From the IMG/VR virus record IMGVR_UViG_3300035703_000337, positions 1 through 29,500 of that record: DNA of 29,500 bases; one strand, 5' to 3'. The notes beneath the pieces were generated by a model, which ran no database searches, was not told where the DNA came from, and saw nothing but the letters and a program-made list of their open reading frames with translations. Within the stretch, counting starts at the first letter, position 1, and every line of letters starts with the position of its first letter. A program made the translations under genes and the position numbers. Positions 7,231 through 13,356 of the stretch are shown here, one piece after another. The stretch comes from a virus.

Positions 7231-7438
7231 CTTCTAGATCCTGTGCCATGACGGCTGCACTGCGCAGCATGGTGCTGAGCTTAATCGGACGCATGTTCTT
7301 CCAGCAGGCATACCGGATGGCACGACGGAAGCCCATACTAATGTTGCCGTCGCCTAACTTGCGAGCAGCTTCGATCTCTTCACGGCTCATGCGGATGTTG
7401 ACCGTAAAGTTGCGGCCTTTGTTTACTTGATTAGCCAT
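7202..7438 (-). CDS. Small RHH-like / helical DNA-binding candidate
   Basis: 78 residues from the ATG at 7438 (MANQVNKGRNF). The segment FTVNIRMSREEIEAARKLGD then GNISMGFRRAIRYA resembles a ribbon-helix-helix fold: one beta strand followed by two helices with a turn at GN. A helical tail, RSAAVMAQDLEDARDSS, follows. It would be a small regulator, but the match is by shape only. It overlaps the DUF3310 gene by 16 bp upstream and the zinc-ribbon gene by 29 bp downstream. Confidence 0.55.
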   Translation of the reverse strand: MANQVNKGRNFTVNIRMSREEIEAARKLGDGNISMGFRRAIRYACWKNMRPIKLSTMLRSAAVMAQDLEDARDSSSMP

Positions 7439-7626
7439 TGCATGTACCAATTGGCTTTGCGCAGTGACCCATTGCCGCCTTTGTGTTGCTCACGCCAGAC
7501 ATATTTCAGCACGTTGCCTTTGCAGTAGCCTTTGAACTCTTCTGGTGTCAGTGCTGCCTGGATGGCTTCGATGCACTCGATGCCGCCTTGCGTGTAATGC
7601 GATGGGTGATTGACTGGGTCGTTCAT
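7423..7626 (-). CDS. DUF3310 protein
   Basis: 67 residues. NHPSHYTQGGIECIEAIQA at the N-terminus, followed by YCKGNVLKYVWRE and ending in LRKANWYMQWL, is the complete DUF3310 pattern found in many phages, sometimes annotated as nucleotide-kinase-like or SaV-like. The biochemical role is unsettled. The ATG overlaps the stop of the RlpA-like gene in an ATGA, so translation is probably coupled. Confidence 0.8.
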   Translation of the reverse strand: MNDPVNHPSHYTQGGIECIEAIQAALTPEEFKGYCKGNVLKYVWREQHKGGNGSLRKANWYMQWLIK

Positions 7627-7946
7627 TGGTGTGAGATGCGAACGGTTGCGATGCCGTCAAGCGGCACCCCTAAGCGGTGTGCAGCGCCGGCGCTGAGGTC
7701 GATGCTGCTGCAGTCGCAGCGATCGGTTACAGGCACCACCAGCGTGCGGCCTTGATGGCTGACACGGACTCTGGTGCCGCAGCTCAGCCATGGGTGCGCG
7801 GCGCTGACGCCCCAGTGCTGGTACGTCTGGCCGCAATAGGTGACGCGGCCATGAAACCAGCCGTCGTAGACCGTAGCGGTGACGGATCTGCTGGGCTGCG
7901 CCATGGCGGGCGCTTGGAGCAGCAGCAGCAATGCAAGCCGGATCAT
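7623..7946 (-). CDS. Secreted RlpA-like double-psi beta-barrel protein
   Basis: 107 residues. A signal peptide is visible at residues 1-17 (MIRLALLLLLQAPAMAQ, with an AMA-Q cleavage site). The rest is a minimal RlpA-like double-psi beta-barrel: ATVYDGWFHGRVTYCG, then WGVSAAHPWLSCGTRVRV, VVPVTDRCDCSSIDLS and AAHRLGV. His51 and Asp75 sit where the catalytic His/Asp pair of RlpA lytic transglycosylase lies. Four Cys (38, 56, 77, 79) could form disulfides in the periplasm. RlpA cleaves glycan strands lacking stem peptides, so this protein may act on the host wall. It overlaps both neighbours by 4 bp within an early-type operon, away from the lysis cassette. It could instead be a non-catalytic binder or a superinfection-exclusion factor. 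Confidence 0.75.
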   Translation of the reverse strand: MIRLALLLLLQAPAMAQPSRSVTATVYDGWFHGRVTYCGQTYQHWGVSAAHPWLSCGTRVRVSHQGRTLVVPVTDRCDCSSIDLSAGAAHRLGVPLDGIATVRISHQ

Positions 7947-8176
7947 TGGCCCTCCAGCTCGGCGGCGATGGCGTGCAACGCGTCACGAGTCCAGTTGATA
8001 CTGAGACTGTGCGCTGCATCGGGTTCTATTCGCCCTTCCCATTGGGCGGCTAATACCTGATCCGCAGCAGCTCGCAAGGCGGCGGCAAGGATTAGGCGAG
8101 AGTCAGTGCAGGGATGCAGGTTGCTAGCATCCAGCACCGCCTGCGCGGCGGGGGAGAAGTCAGTCATTGAGGCCAT
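7943..8176 (-). CDS. Small hypothetical helical protein
   Basis: 77 residues from the ATG at 8176, preceded by a good Shine-Dalgarno (GAGGAG, 7 nt upstream). An in-frame ATG at 8167 would give 74 residues and matches the ATGACTGA start pattern of neighbouring genes. The sequence is helical (FSPAAQAVLDASN, LILAAALRAAADQVLAAQ, DALHAIAAELEG), a style shared with other phage small proteins. Function unknown. It overlaps the RlpA-like gene by 4 bp. Confidence 0.55.
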   Translation of the reverse strand: MASMTDFSPAAQAVLDASNLHPCTDSRLILAAALRAAADQVLAAQWEGRIEPDAAHSLSINWTRDALHAIAAELEGQ

Positions 8177-8348
8177 TGAGATACTCCTCTTGCGAAATCG
8201 TTGGCAGTGGATCACCAAGTGCTTCAAGTGCGCAGATCATGCACCAGTGCCCTTCGTGACCTTTGATGTTGCTTGCGATGGTGTGCGGGTGTGTTCCATG
8301 CTTGGGGCAGATCACACCGGGGCCGGCCCATGTATAGAAGTCAGTCAT
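8160..8348 (-). CDS. Small Cys/His protein, zinc-finger candidate
   Basis: 62 residues from the ATG at 8348 (MTDFYTWAGPGVICP). CPKHGTHPHTIA and HEGHWCMICALEALG give a Cys/His arrangement that could hold one zinc. It starts with ATGACTGA, whose ATG overlaps the upstream gene's stop (ATGA). Function unknown; the tail (EEYLNGLND) is acidic. Confidence 0.55.
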   Translation of the reverse strand: MTDFYTWAGPGVICPKHGTHPHTIASNIKGHEGHWCMICALEALGDPLPTISQEEYLNGLND

Positions 8349-8590
8349 TTTTGATAGCAGCGAATAGATTGGCAAATTTCATTGCGACGTTTTTGCGTTT
8401 GCCAGACAAGCTCTATGTAAGCATTGATGACAGAAGCAGCTAGAAGTCGCTCTTGCATGTTGAAGATGTATCCCCTTTGCATATGCCTAAGCGTATGCTC
8501 TAGGTCGCGCAATTGATTTCCAGGAATAGGCCACACTGTTCCGTCAAAATGAACAAATGGGCTGCCTTCAAGAGTGGCGGCGTCAGTCAT
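8345..8590 (-). CDS. Small hypothetical protein (81 aa)
   Basis: Starts MTDAATLEGSPFVHFDGT, with a G-rich stretch just upstream that may act as ribosome binding site. The first third is beta-like (FVHFDGTVWPIPG) and the rest helical (LRDLEHTLRHMQRGYIFNMQ, LLAASVINAYIELVWQT). Codon use looks slightly more AT-rich than the neighbours (8350-8520), which may mean separate acquisition. ATGA overlaps at both ends support translation. Unrecognised. Confidence 0.5.
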   Translation of the reverse strand: MTDAATLEGSPFVHFDGTVWPIPGNQLRDLEHTLRHMQRGYIFNMQERLLAASVINAYIELVWQTQKRRNEICQSIRCYQK

Positions 8591-8934
8591 TGATCCCCCC
8601 AGTGGGCAAGGACAGCGCGGGCATATTCCAGCGCAACGGTGTTGAGCACAACGCGAAACAGACCTGGCTCGACCTGATCGCCAGTGGCTGCGGAGTACAC
8701 ACTGGAAACCGCCGCAAACTCATCCCGCATAGTCTCGGGCATCAGTTCCAACAGCTCATCGTCTGTTGGCTCGGGCTTGGTGTTCTGCTTGAGAAACTCC
8801 ACCATCAACCGATGAGCTTCACCAGCGTCAGCAATGAACTGGCCCCGATAGTGGAAGCCTTCTTTGTCGAGGCGCAACACCTCTTCAGTTGGTGGAGAAT
8901 TGAATGTGATGCAGTTGGTGGGGTGATCAGTCAT
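8587..8934 (-). CDS. Hypothetical phage protein (115 aa)
   Basis: 115 residues from the ATG at 8934 (MTDHPTNCITFNSP). The segment EVLRLDKEGFHYRGQFIADA followed by EAHRLMVEFLKQN is a motif I associate with small proteins in cyanophage genomes. The C-terminal half is helical (ELLELMPETMRDEFAAVS; FRVVLNTVALEYARAVLAHW). An in-frame upstream start (8988) exists, but the MTD start fits the pattern of the cluster. Function unknown. It overlaps the next gene upstream by 8 bp (ATGACTGA). Confidence 0.6.
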   Translation of the reverse strand: MTDHPTNCITFNSPPTEEVLRLDKEGFHYRGQFIADAGEAHRLMVEFLKQNTKPEPTDDELLELMPETMRDEFAAVSSVYSAATGDQVEPGLFRVVLNTVALEYARAVLAHWGDQ

Positions 8935-9238
8935 GGGAGCAGTACCGGGGGTGGAGGTTGCCGTGTTCATCGGTGAAGCCAGCTTCATGCAGGAACTGCC
9001 GAGCGGCTTCTTTGTCGCCAGCTAAGGCGCGATCGAGCAGGGTTGGAGCGGTGAGTTCAGTGGCAAACTCTTCAAGAGTGTCAGTCGTGACTCCGTGCCA
9101 ACACTCGTCACCATCGCTGTAGTTGTCCCAGGTGACGGCCAGGTGCAGCAGCACATTGGCAATGCCCTCGCGAACGCTTTTGCCTTCCTCAAACTCTTCG
9201 ATCAGGCGCTGGGCGCGGGAGGTGAGATGGTCAGTCAT
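8927..9238 (-). CDS. Hypothetical phage protein (103 aa)
   Basis: 103 residues from the ATG at 9238 (MTDHLTSRAQRLIEEFEEGK). GGAG lies 7 nt upstream. Helical N-terminus (REGIANVLLHLAVTW), an acidic middle (NYSDGDECWHG), and a C-terminus with an ankyrin-like look (LLDRALAGDKEAARQFLHEA) ending in HGNLHPRYCSHD. No family assigned. The start shares the 8-bp ATGACTGA overlap with the upstream 59-aa gene. Confidence 0.55.
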   Translation of the reverse strand: MTDHLTSRAQRLIEEFEEGKSVREGIANVLLHLAVTWDNYSDGDECWHGVTTDTLEEFATELTAPTLLDRALAGDKEAARQFLHEAGFTDEHGNLHPRYCSHD

Positions 9239-9410
9239 TGATAGGCTCCATTGCAACGTGGATGTCGCGGCCGATGCCGCAGGTGCCCCACAGGACAAAC
9301 ATGCGACGCAGGCCAGGGATGACGTCTTTGCCGTCGATCTTCACCGATGGCTGAGAGTTGATCCACCACAGCTCACCGATGCGGCCTTGATTGGAGTTGA
9401 TGTTGATCAT
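9231..9410 (-). CDS. Short hypothetical protein (59 aa)
   Basis: ATG at 9410, TGA at 9231-9233. Begins MININSNQGRIGELWWIN, then KIDGKDVIPGLRRMFVLWGT and ends VAMEPIND. It fills exactly the gap between two called genes, overlapping the upstream gene by ATGA and the downstream gene by ATGACTGA; that fit is the main evidence. Probably a small beta-rich domain; function unknown. Confidence 0.5.
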   Translation of the reverse strand: MININSNQGRIGELWWINSQPSVKIDGKDVIPGLRRMFVLWGTCGIGRDIHVAMEPIND

Positions 9411-9766
9411 TCGGGGAGGGCCTCCAGTGCGCGGCGGATGGTGCGGTGGCGTTCAATGCTGCTCATGTTCAGGATCGTGTCTCCCGTGGGGCCTGTCTCC
9501 GGCAATGGATCCGGTCCCAGCGCTTCCAGCGCCTGCTCCTTCAAACTCGGCGGCTTAGGGCGGCGGGCGGCGCGGAGGTCGGAGGGACCAGCCATGAAAT
9601 CGCGGTCCATCAGCTCACAGCACGCCTCCAGCTCCTGGTCAGCGCCATATTGGGCGGCGCGGGTGGCGATGTACTGGTGTACCTGATTGACCAAATAGCG
9701 AAAGGTGTTAGCTTCTTTCACCCATTGCTCTACCAGCTCCGGCGGTGGGGTGATGGGATGGGTCAT
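9407..9766 (-). CDS. Hypothetical phage protein (119 aa)
   Basis: 119 residues, MTHPITPPPELVEQWVKEAN at the N-terminus, a helical centre (AAQYGADQELEACCELMDRD), a Pro-rich basic linker (AARRPKPPSLKEQALEALGP) and a C-terminal helix (HRTIRRALEALPE). I recognise this composition from a widespread unnamed family in cyanophages and prophages. No motif for activity. ATGA overlaps at both ends. Confidence 0.6.
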   Translation of the reverse strand: MTHPITPPPELVEQWVKEANTFRYLVNQVHQYIATRAAQYGADQELEACCELMDRDFMAGPSDLRAARRPKPPSLKEQALEALGPDPLPETGPTGDTILNMSSIERHRTIRRALEALPE

Positions 9767-9915
9767 CGCTCGGCCTCCTGCTCCATCAGCTCGACCAGCT
9801 TGAGAATGTGTTCAGCGAAAGCGACGTGGGTCATGACGGCATGGGTGCCCGGAGGCACCCCATAGCTGTCACGCCACCATGCGTCAAAGGCTGCTTTGAT
9901 TGATGTGCTGTTCAT
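9763..9915 (-). CDS. Short hypothetical protein (50 aa)
   Basis: 50 residues from the ATG at 9915 (MNSTSIKAAFDAWWRDSYGV). A longer in-frame start at 9987 is possible but would overlap the upstream small gene almost completely. The FDAWW pattern followed by a helix (FAEHILKLVELMEQEAE) recurs in phage small proteins. Function unknown. It overlaps the upstream gene by 32 bp. Confidence 0.5.
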   Translation of the reverse strand: MNSTSIKAAFDAWWRDSYGVPPGTHAVMTHVAFAEHILKLVELMEQEAER

Positions 9916-10027
9916 AAAGCCCCGTGTAGAGTGCGTGCATTGGATGGTCGGGATTATCCCGGCCGTCCTCGTGGTATAAGCGCTCAAGCAGCTCCTGGCG
10001 CTCGTTGTCCTGCTTGATGTCAGTCAT
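9884..10027 (-). CDS. Short hypothetical protein (47 aa)
   Basis: ATG at 10027 sharing one base with the SSB stop codon (TGATG), TGA at 9884-9886. Begins MTDIKQDNERQELLERLYHE and has a charged middle (DGRDNPDHPMHALYTGLYEQ). It is supported mainly by tight coupling to ssb and by the MTD start shared with neighbours. Unrecognised. Confidence 0.45.
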   Translation of the reverse strand: MTDIKQDNERQELLERLYHEDGRDNPDHPMHALYTGLYEQHINQSSL

Positions 10028-10368
10028 CAGAAAGCAGCCTCTTCTGACTTGGCACGCGGCAGGTACTCGAACCGTTGCACGTTCAGCACATGCTTGCTGC
10101 GCTTGGTGCCGGTGTCCTTGTCGTTCCAGTCTTGGCGGCGAATGGCACCGGTCACCATGATGCTGTCACCCTTTTTGCAGTTGTCGGCGATCATCTGACC
10201 GCCTTTGCCCCAGACTTCTACGTCGATGGCGTTGTTGATGTAATTGCCGTCCTTATCTTTGCCTTCGCTGATGCCACCACCGAAGTTGCAAACACAAGTG
10301 CCAGAATCAAAAAACTTGATCTGCGGTTCGCTAATAATACGAACGACGCCGGAAGCATAAAGGCTCAT
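10027..10368 (-). CDS. ssb: Single-stranded DNA-binding protein
   Basis: 113 residues with an OB-fold pattern: ASGVVRIISEPQIKFFDSGT, NFGGGISEGKDKDGNY, then IDVEVWGKGGQMIADNCKKG and DSIMVTGAIRRQDW. It is shorter than bacterial SSB and lacks the long disordered linker, but it ends in an acidic-hydrophobic tip (SEEAAF) reminiscent of the DDDIPF tail that recruits partner proteins. It would coat single strands during replication and during RecE/Bet recombination; both of those genes lie just upstream in the same operon. It overlaps the HTH gene by 4 bp. Confidence 0.85.
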   Translation of the reverse strand: MSLYASGVVRIISEPQIKFFDSGTCVCNFGGGISEGKDKDGNYINNAIDVEVWGKGGQMIADNCKKGDSIMVTGAIRRQDWNDKDTGTKRSKHVLNVQRFEYLPRAKSEEAAF

Positions 10369-10568
10369 GGGTTGACAGGGGTAATGGAATTGGACTCTTC
10401 AAAGGCCAGGACATCCGCTATGGGATACCTGACCCGCGACTCGCCTAGCGGCAAGCCGAACCGCGGGACCGTGTAGTAAGCCGGTCCCTGGCCCCGCAGC
10501 CGTTGGGATTTGATGCTGCTTGGCTTCAAGCCCCAACGTGCTGCTAGCTGTTCAGTCGTCAGATACAA
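10365..10568 (-). CDS. Excisionase/MerR-like HTH protein (TTG start)
   Basis: 67 residues if started at the TTG at 10568, which has an excellent Shine-Dalgarno at 10575-10581. The longer in-frame start at 10610 would lie deep inside the Bet gene. The sequence [20 protein letters not shown] then [14 protein letters not shown] is the winged-HTH layout of small excisionase-like DNA-binding proteins (LTxxELAxxxGxxxxTI, then RYxxxDVxAF). It would bind DNA as a regulator or architectural factor. No integrase is visible, so a role in excision is not supported. It overlaps the 3' end of bet by 17 bp and ssb by 4 bp. Confidence 0.7.
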   Translation of the reverse strand: MYLTTEQLAARWGLKPSSIKSQRLRGQGPAYYTVPRFGLPLGESRVRYPIADVLAFEESNSITPVNP

Positions 10569-11301
10569 GATCAGCCTCCTTCTCAAGCATCTGCTGCAGC
10601 AGCTTGTCATGCTGCTCTTGCGTCAAGTCGCCATCCTCCAGCCGCTTTGCCATGCGCGGTTGCAGGTCCTCGAGGTCCTGCAGGCTCTTGGCCTTGGCGA
10701 TGGCAGCAGCACCGGCAGTGAAGAACTTGCTGGTGTCTTTACGCGCAGGCAATGCAGGAGCGGCTTCGGTGGTCACTGTTACAGGCTCAGCGTCTGCCTG
10801 CTGCATCTCGTCGGTGGTATAGACCCCGGACATGTCAGCAGGGAATGCCTTCCTGAGGGCAAGGGCCTCGCTGCACTTGGCGATCATCGCGGCAGGCATC
10901 TTGGACCACAGGCCCTGGCCGGCGTTGTAGTCCGCAAAGCGGGCGACGCCAACAAAGGCGTGGTTGCTGCCCTTGCGGTGCACGATCGTCTTGGCCGCGG
11001 CAGGTGGCTTGGATGACAACCACACATCGCGCCAGTCGCCTTCCTCGCCACACCAGTAAGTCTCGGATCCGTCAAGCTGCCCGGTGCGCTCGGCAATGGC
11101 ACGGAGGCCGTCAATGCCGGCTTGGATGGTCAGCTTGCCGCCACGCTTGATGGCGTAGATCTGCTTGCTGAACGGATCCAGCCCGGTGCGCTGGCAGGCA
11201 TACGCAAACAGCCGCAGCTCGTCATTGGTGCAGCCCGGTGCAATGGTGCTGCTGATCAGTTGCACCTGATCAGGGGTCCAGGTGGTGATTGCTGTTGACA
11301 T
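10552..11301 (-). CDS. bet: Bet/RecT-type single-strand annealing protein
   Basis: 249 residues. The N-terminal half carries the Bet-family signature: [40 protein letters not shown] and RAIAERTG (about 27-74), then the [13 protein letters not shown] motif around residues 142-154. The C-terminal third is variable and charged. The protein anneals complementary single strands generated by a partner exonuclease; here the RecE-like gene ends one base into its ATG (TGATG), so the two are translated together. SSB follows, giving a complete Red/RecET-like recombination module. Length is close to that of lambda Bet. Confidence 0.92.
   Translation of the reverse strand: MSTAITTWTPDQVQLISSTIAPGCTNDELRLFAYACQRTGLDPFSKQIYAIKRGGKLTIQAGIDGLRAIAERTGQLDGSETYWCGEEGDWRDVWLSSKPPAAAKTIVHRKGSNHAFVGVARFADYNAGQGLWSKMPAAMIAKCSEALALRKAFPADMSGVYTTDEMQQADAEPVTVTTEAAPALPARKDTSKFFTAGAAAIAKAKSLQDLEDLQPRMAKRLEDGDLTQEQHDKLLQQMLEKEADLVSDD
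10575..10581 (-). promoter_or_regulatory. Ribosome binding site deciding a TTG start
   Basis: On the minus strand the sequence reads AAGGAGG-CTGATC-TTG, a full-length Shine-Dalgarno six bases before the TTG. It lies inside the last codons of the Bet gene and supports TTG initiation of the excisionase-like gene. Confidence 0.65.
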
Positions 11302-12089
11302 CAGAAGGTCTCAGTTTCGATGGGATTTGTCGCCCACTTAGGCAGGCTGATGGTCTGGATGAACGTGTCGCCGTAGCCAGGCCACACGCCTGCGGCATGG
11401 CATCCGGCGATCACGTCCATGCCATTGTCCCGCATGGTCCGCCCTAATGCAAGGGCTTCGCTGTCGAGCTCGTACACCGCAACGGCGTGCGGGTAAACCT
11501 TCTCAACTGCGACGAACACAAACCGCTGGCAGCGGTCTGACAGTCCTTCGAGGTAATGCGCAGCCTGGATGTGGTAGCCGAAGGTGGCCACGCTACGGGC
11601 GAATGCCTGCGGGCTGGCGTCGGTGGTGGTCTTGATGTCCACCACAGTGCTGTCGTAGTACCAGTCAGGACGGCATTTGCAGCGCAGGCTGGTGGCGGTA
11701 TCAGTCCACCAGAACGACTGCTCAGCTTTGCCATGCTGCAGCAATGCTGCTGCTGCCCGGTGGTTGCGGACTGCCGCCGCCATGCCCATGGCAAGTGCCA
11801 TGTCGCTGCTGGTGACCACCTCGATACCTTCGGCTTCCATGGCCGCAGCCTGCTCCTTGCCGGCTTTGGTGTTGCGCGGTGCGCAGATGCCGTAGCGGTT
11901 CAGCAGCTCGTCTGGTTCAAGGATGGCGCAATGGGCGAGGCTGCCCAGCTTCATCGCAGCAGTCGGCTCAACCGGGTTGCGGTTTGGGTCAACGTACCGG
12001 CTCCAGTAGTGGTAAGGCGATTGCATTACCGCCTTCAGGTGGCTGGCGCTGACGGCTGGATCGGAGTGGTAGTCAAAGTTGCTGATCAC
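11301..12089 (-). CDS. RecE-like PD-(D/E)XK exonuclease
   Basis: 262 residues from a GTG at 12089 that overlaps the upstream stop (GTGA) and has GGGAGG seven bases upstream; an ATG at 12104 would add 5 residues. The pattern is the RecE/exonuclease VIII C-terminal nuclease: [33 protein letters not shown] (His53), EQSFWW (Glu123), CRPDW (Asp142), VVDIKTT (Asp151, Lys153) and the YHIQAAHYL motif at 172-180. It degrades the 5' strand of duplex ends to provide single strands for the adjacent annealase. It is much shorter than full-length RecE, matching the catalytic domain only. Confidence 0.88.
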   Translation of the reverse strand: MISNFDYHSDPAVSASHLKAVMQSPYHYWSRYVDPNRNPVEPTAAMKLGSLAHCAILEPDELLNRYGICAPRNTKAGKEQAAAMEAEGIEVVTSSDMALAMGMAAAVRNHRAAAALLQHGKAEQSFWWTDTATSLRCKCRPDWYYDSTVVDIKTTTDASPQAFARSVATFGYHIQAAHYLEGLSDRCQRFVFVAVEKVYPHAVAVYELDSEALALGRTMRDNGMDVIAGCHAAGVWPGYGDTFIQTISLPKWATNPIETETF

Positions 12090-12472
12090 GCCTTTGCCTC
12101 CCATTCGCCGCACCAAGATGAACAAACAACTTCAGGCCAAAATGCTGAGGAATGTTCCTTGTCGCCCGTTGTGGGTTTTGGCGCGTAACGCCTGCAAATA
12201 CCTTGGCGAGCGGCCATAGGAGAATCAAAGAATCGGCAAGTTGAGCACCATTGGTCAGCGCTTGTAAAAAGAACATGCTGCGGATGCGTATCTTCTACTT
12301 TGCGTTTGCGTCTTTTTCGTTGTGTATGGCGCCATGGAGTTCCTGGCTTGTAATTGGATTCATGAACACGCACTGCACCATCGCCTGGAAGATCTTGAAT
12401 GTGCACATGTCCGTAGATGTCAAAATCAAACTCTTCGGGGTCTCGATCAGCAATCCATACATAAGTGCTCAT
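12086..12472 (-). CDS. Cys-rich small protein, paralogue of the 17366-17542 product
   Basis: 128 residues. An N-terminal region (TYVWIADRDPEEFDFDIYGH) and a basic linker (RHTQRKRRKRKVED) precede a C-terminal module CSTCRFFDSP...GICRRYAPKP...FWPEVV...[10 protein letters not shown]. The four Cys (CxxC, CRRY, WCGE) probably bind a metal. The same CxxC / C-x-RYAP-x-P / WCG order is seen in the 58-residue protein at 17366-17542. Such proteins occur widely in phages without a known function. ATG overlaps the upstream gene's stop (ATGA); GAGG lies 5 nt before the start. Confidence 0.65.
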   Translation of the reverse strand: MSTYVWIADRDPEEFDFDIYGHVHIQDLPGDGAVRVHESNYKPGTPWRHTQRKRRKRKVEDTHPQHVLFTSADQWCSTCRFFDSPMAARQGICRRYAPKPTTGDKEHSSAFWPEVVCSSWCGEWEAKA

Positions 12473-12657
12473 TTCTGCCTCAGTTGGCGATGGATCAGGG
12501 TTTGGGGTCCGAAGCAGTGCAACAGTTGCGGGAATGCCTCGAACAGGGTGTGTCGGTTGCTTGGATCAGCCACCAGCCCTGCATCGGCAAGGCGGGAGAT
12601 GAACCCGCCGCCGTGCTGCTTGGCGGTCTGGAAGGTCCAGAAGTCGTCAGATGTCAT
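12469..12657 (-). CDS. Small conserved phage protein (62 aa)
   Basis: 62 residues from the ATG at 12657. FWTFQTAKQHGGGFISRLAD then AGLVADPSNRHTLFEAFPQL is a pattern I recognise from many phages and prophages (an unnamed family with HGGGF and DPxNR). The function is not known. The start has no Shine-Dalgarno but has the ATTCTACCTATG context, close to the ATTCCACCCATG context of other genes upstream in this operon. Confidence 0.6.
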   Translation of the reverse strand: MTSDDFWTFQTAKQHGGGFISRLADAGLVADPSNRHTLFEAFPQLLHCFGPQTLIHRQLRQK

Positions 12658-12684
12658 AGGTAGAATGGTGTTGTGAGGATCGAG

Positions 12685-12703
12685 GGGCGGTGATGGGCCG
12701 CCC
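12685..12703. terminator. GC hairpin in small intergenic gap
   Basis: GGGCGG-TGATGGG-CCGCCC gives a six-base-pair stem, followed on the plus strand by TGTTTTC. It lies 8 bp downstream of the membrane-HTH gene and 28 bp upstream of the next minus gene. On the minus strand no U-tract follows, so it may be an attenuator or RNA-processing site rather than a terminator. Confidence 0.35.
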
Positions 12704-12710
12704 TGTTTTC

Positions 12711-12890
12711 TCATGCCAGTGCTACGCGGACGCGATAGCGGGTGATGCCGAGATGCTCGGCAATGCGCCGCTGCGACCAGCCGTAGCCATGCAGCCGCTT
12801 GGCGCGCTGCTCGGTTGACTCCGTCGCCCACAGCAGCACCAGCAACGGCAGCAGCAGCAAGGCGAGGATCAGGGTCAGTGTGGTTGTCAT
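12711..12890 (-). CDS. Membrane-anchored HTH microprotein (59 aa)
   Basis: ATG at 12890, TGA at 12711-12713. Residues 4-22 (TLTLILALLLLPLLVLLWA) form one strong transmembrane helix. Residues 24-59 are TESTEQRAKRLHGYGWSQRR followed by IAEHLGITRYRVRVALA, a clear helix-turn-helix of the kind seen in small DNA-binding domains (WSQRRIAEHLGITRYRVR). This would place a DNA-binding domain at the inner face of the membrane. I have seen similar small proteins in cyanophage-like sequences but know no function. It is below common ORF length cut-offs; the coherent two-part architecture is strong evidence it is real. Confidence 0.65.
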   Translation of the reverse strand: MTTTLTLILALLLLPLLVLLWATESTEQRAKRLHGYGWSQRRIAEHLGITRYRVRVALA

Positions 12891-12901
12891 GGTGTTAACG
12901 C

Positions 12902-12910
12902 GGGTGGAAT
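12902..12910 (-). repeat. ATTCCACCC element, copy 1
   Basis: ATTCCACCC on the minus strand, 11 bp before the ATG at 12890. Identical to the copies at 13140-13148 and 13357-13365. Confidence 0.5.
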
Positions 12911-12913
12911 GGT

Positions 12914-12938
12914 GCCGGGATTGGGTGCGGCTCCCGGC
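12914..12938. other. Perfect 7-bp stem hairpin after a small gene
   Basis: GCCGGGA and TCCCGGC form a seven-base-pair stem with an 11-base loop, 12 bp after the stop of the gene at 12951-13139 and just before an ATTCCACCC element. No U-tract follows, so termination is doubtful; it may stabilise mRNA ends or modulate expression. Confidence 0.35.
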
Positions 12939-12950
12939 TGGCCGCGTGGG

Positions 12951-13139
12951 TTAGGCAGACTGCAGTGCAGCCAGTGCATCGTCTTTCGTCATGTATCCAG
13001 AGCGATTGCCGTAGCGATCGCAGATTTGCCAGCCATTGTTACGAGAGTCCTCTAATGCTTTAAGGCTCCAATCCGACCGGGCGTAACCGCGCTGCCAGAT
13101 TTCGGGATCTTTGTCGTAGCCGAATTGAATTAAGTTCAT
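12951..13139 (-). CDS. Small hypothetical protein (62 aa)
   Basis: 62 residues from the ATG at 13139 (MNLIQFGYDKDPEIWQRGYA), with SDWSLKALEDSRNNGWQICD and a C-terminal helix KDDALAALQSA. Tyr/Trp-rich and probably a small alpha/beta domain. The start is immediately preceded by ATTCCACCC with no Shine-Dalgarno. No family recognised. Confidence 0.5.
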   Translation of the reverse strand: MNLIQFGYDKDPEIWQRGYARSDWSLKALEDSRNNGWQICDRYGNRSGYMTKDDALAALQSA

Positions 13140-13148
13140 GGGTGGAAT
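13140..13148 (-). repeat. ATTCCACCC element, copy 2
   Basis: Directly abuts the ATG at 13139 (ATTCCACCCATG on the minus strand). Confidence 0.5.
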
Positions 13149-13155
13149 GATGGGT

Positions 13156-13356
13156 TCAGTCGAGCCCGTAGACACGACATAGGCGGCTGAACTCCGCCAT
13201 GTCGAATTGAGGATGCGACATCCAGCGGTCAAGGCTGGCGCTCCAGCGGTCCCATGCCTCCATGTCTGACCCGACCGATGCGATGCAGGCCGACTGGCAG
13301 CGCACGGCCATGTTGGTGGCGCTGGAGGGGAGCATGGCGAGATGTGTGCGGGTCAT
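13156..13356 (-). CDS. Small hypothetical protein (66 aa)
   Basis: 66 residues from the ATG at 13356 (MTRTHLAMLPSSATNMAVRC). The C-terminal part (MEAWDRWSASLDRWMSHPQF, then MAEFSRLCRVYGLD) is helical and Trp-rich. Four Met in the N-terminal half leave the true start open (for example 13284, MEAWDRW). It is the first gene after a good sigma-70-like promoter. Unrecognised. Confidence 0.45.
   Translation of the reverse strand: MTRTHLAMLPSSATNMAVRCQSACIASVGSDMEAWDRWSASLDRWMSHPQFDMAEFSRLCRVYGLD

Noticed and set aside
10365-10568. Excisionase as evidence of a temperate phage
   Set aside because: No integrase, attachment site or repressor is visible in the window; a small winged HTH alone does not show lysogeny.
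12685-12703. Rho-independent terminator for the leftward operon
   Set aside because: The T-run follows on the plus strand only; on the transcribed minus strand there is no U-tract, so I list it only as a weak hairpin.
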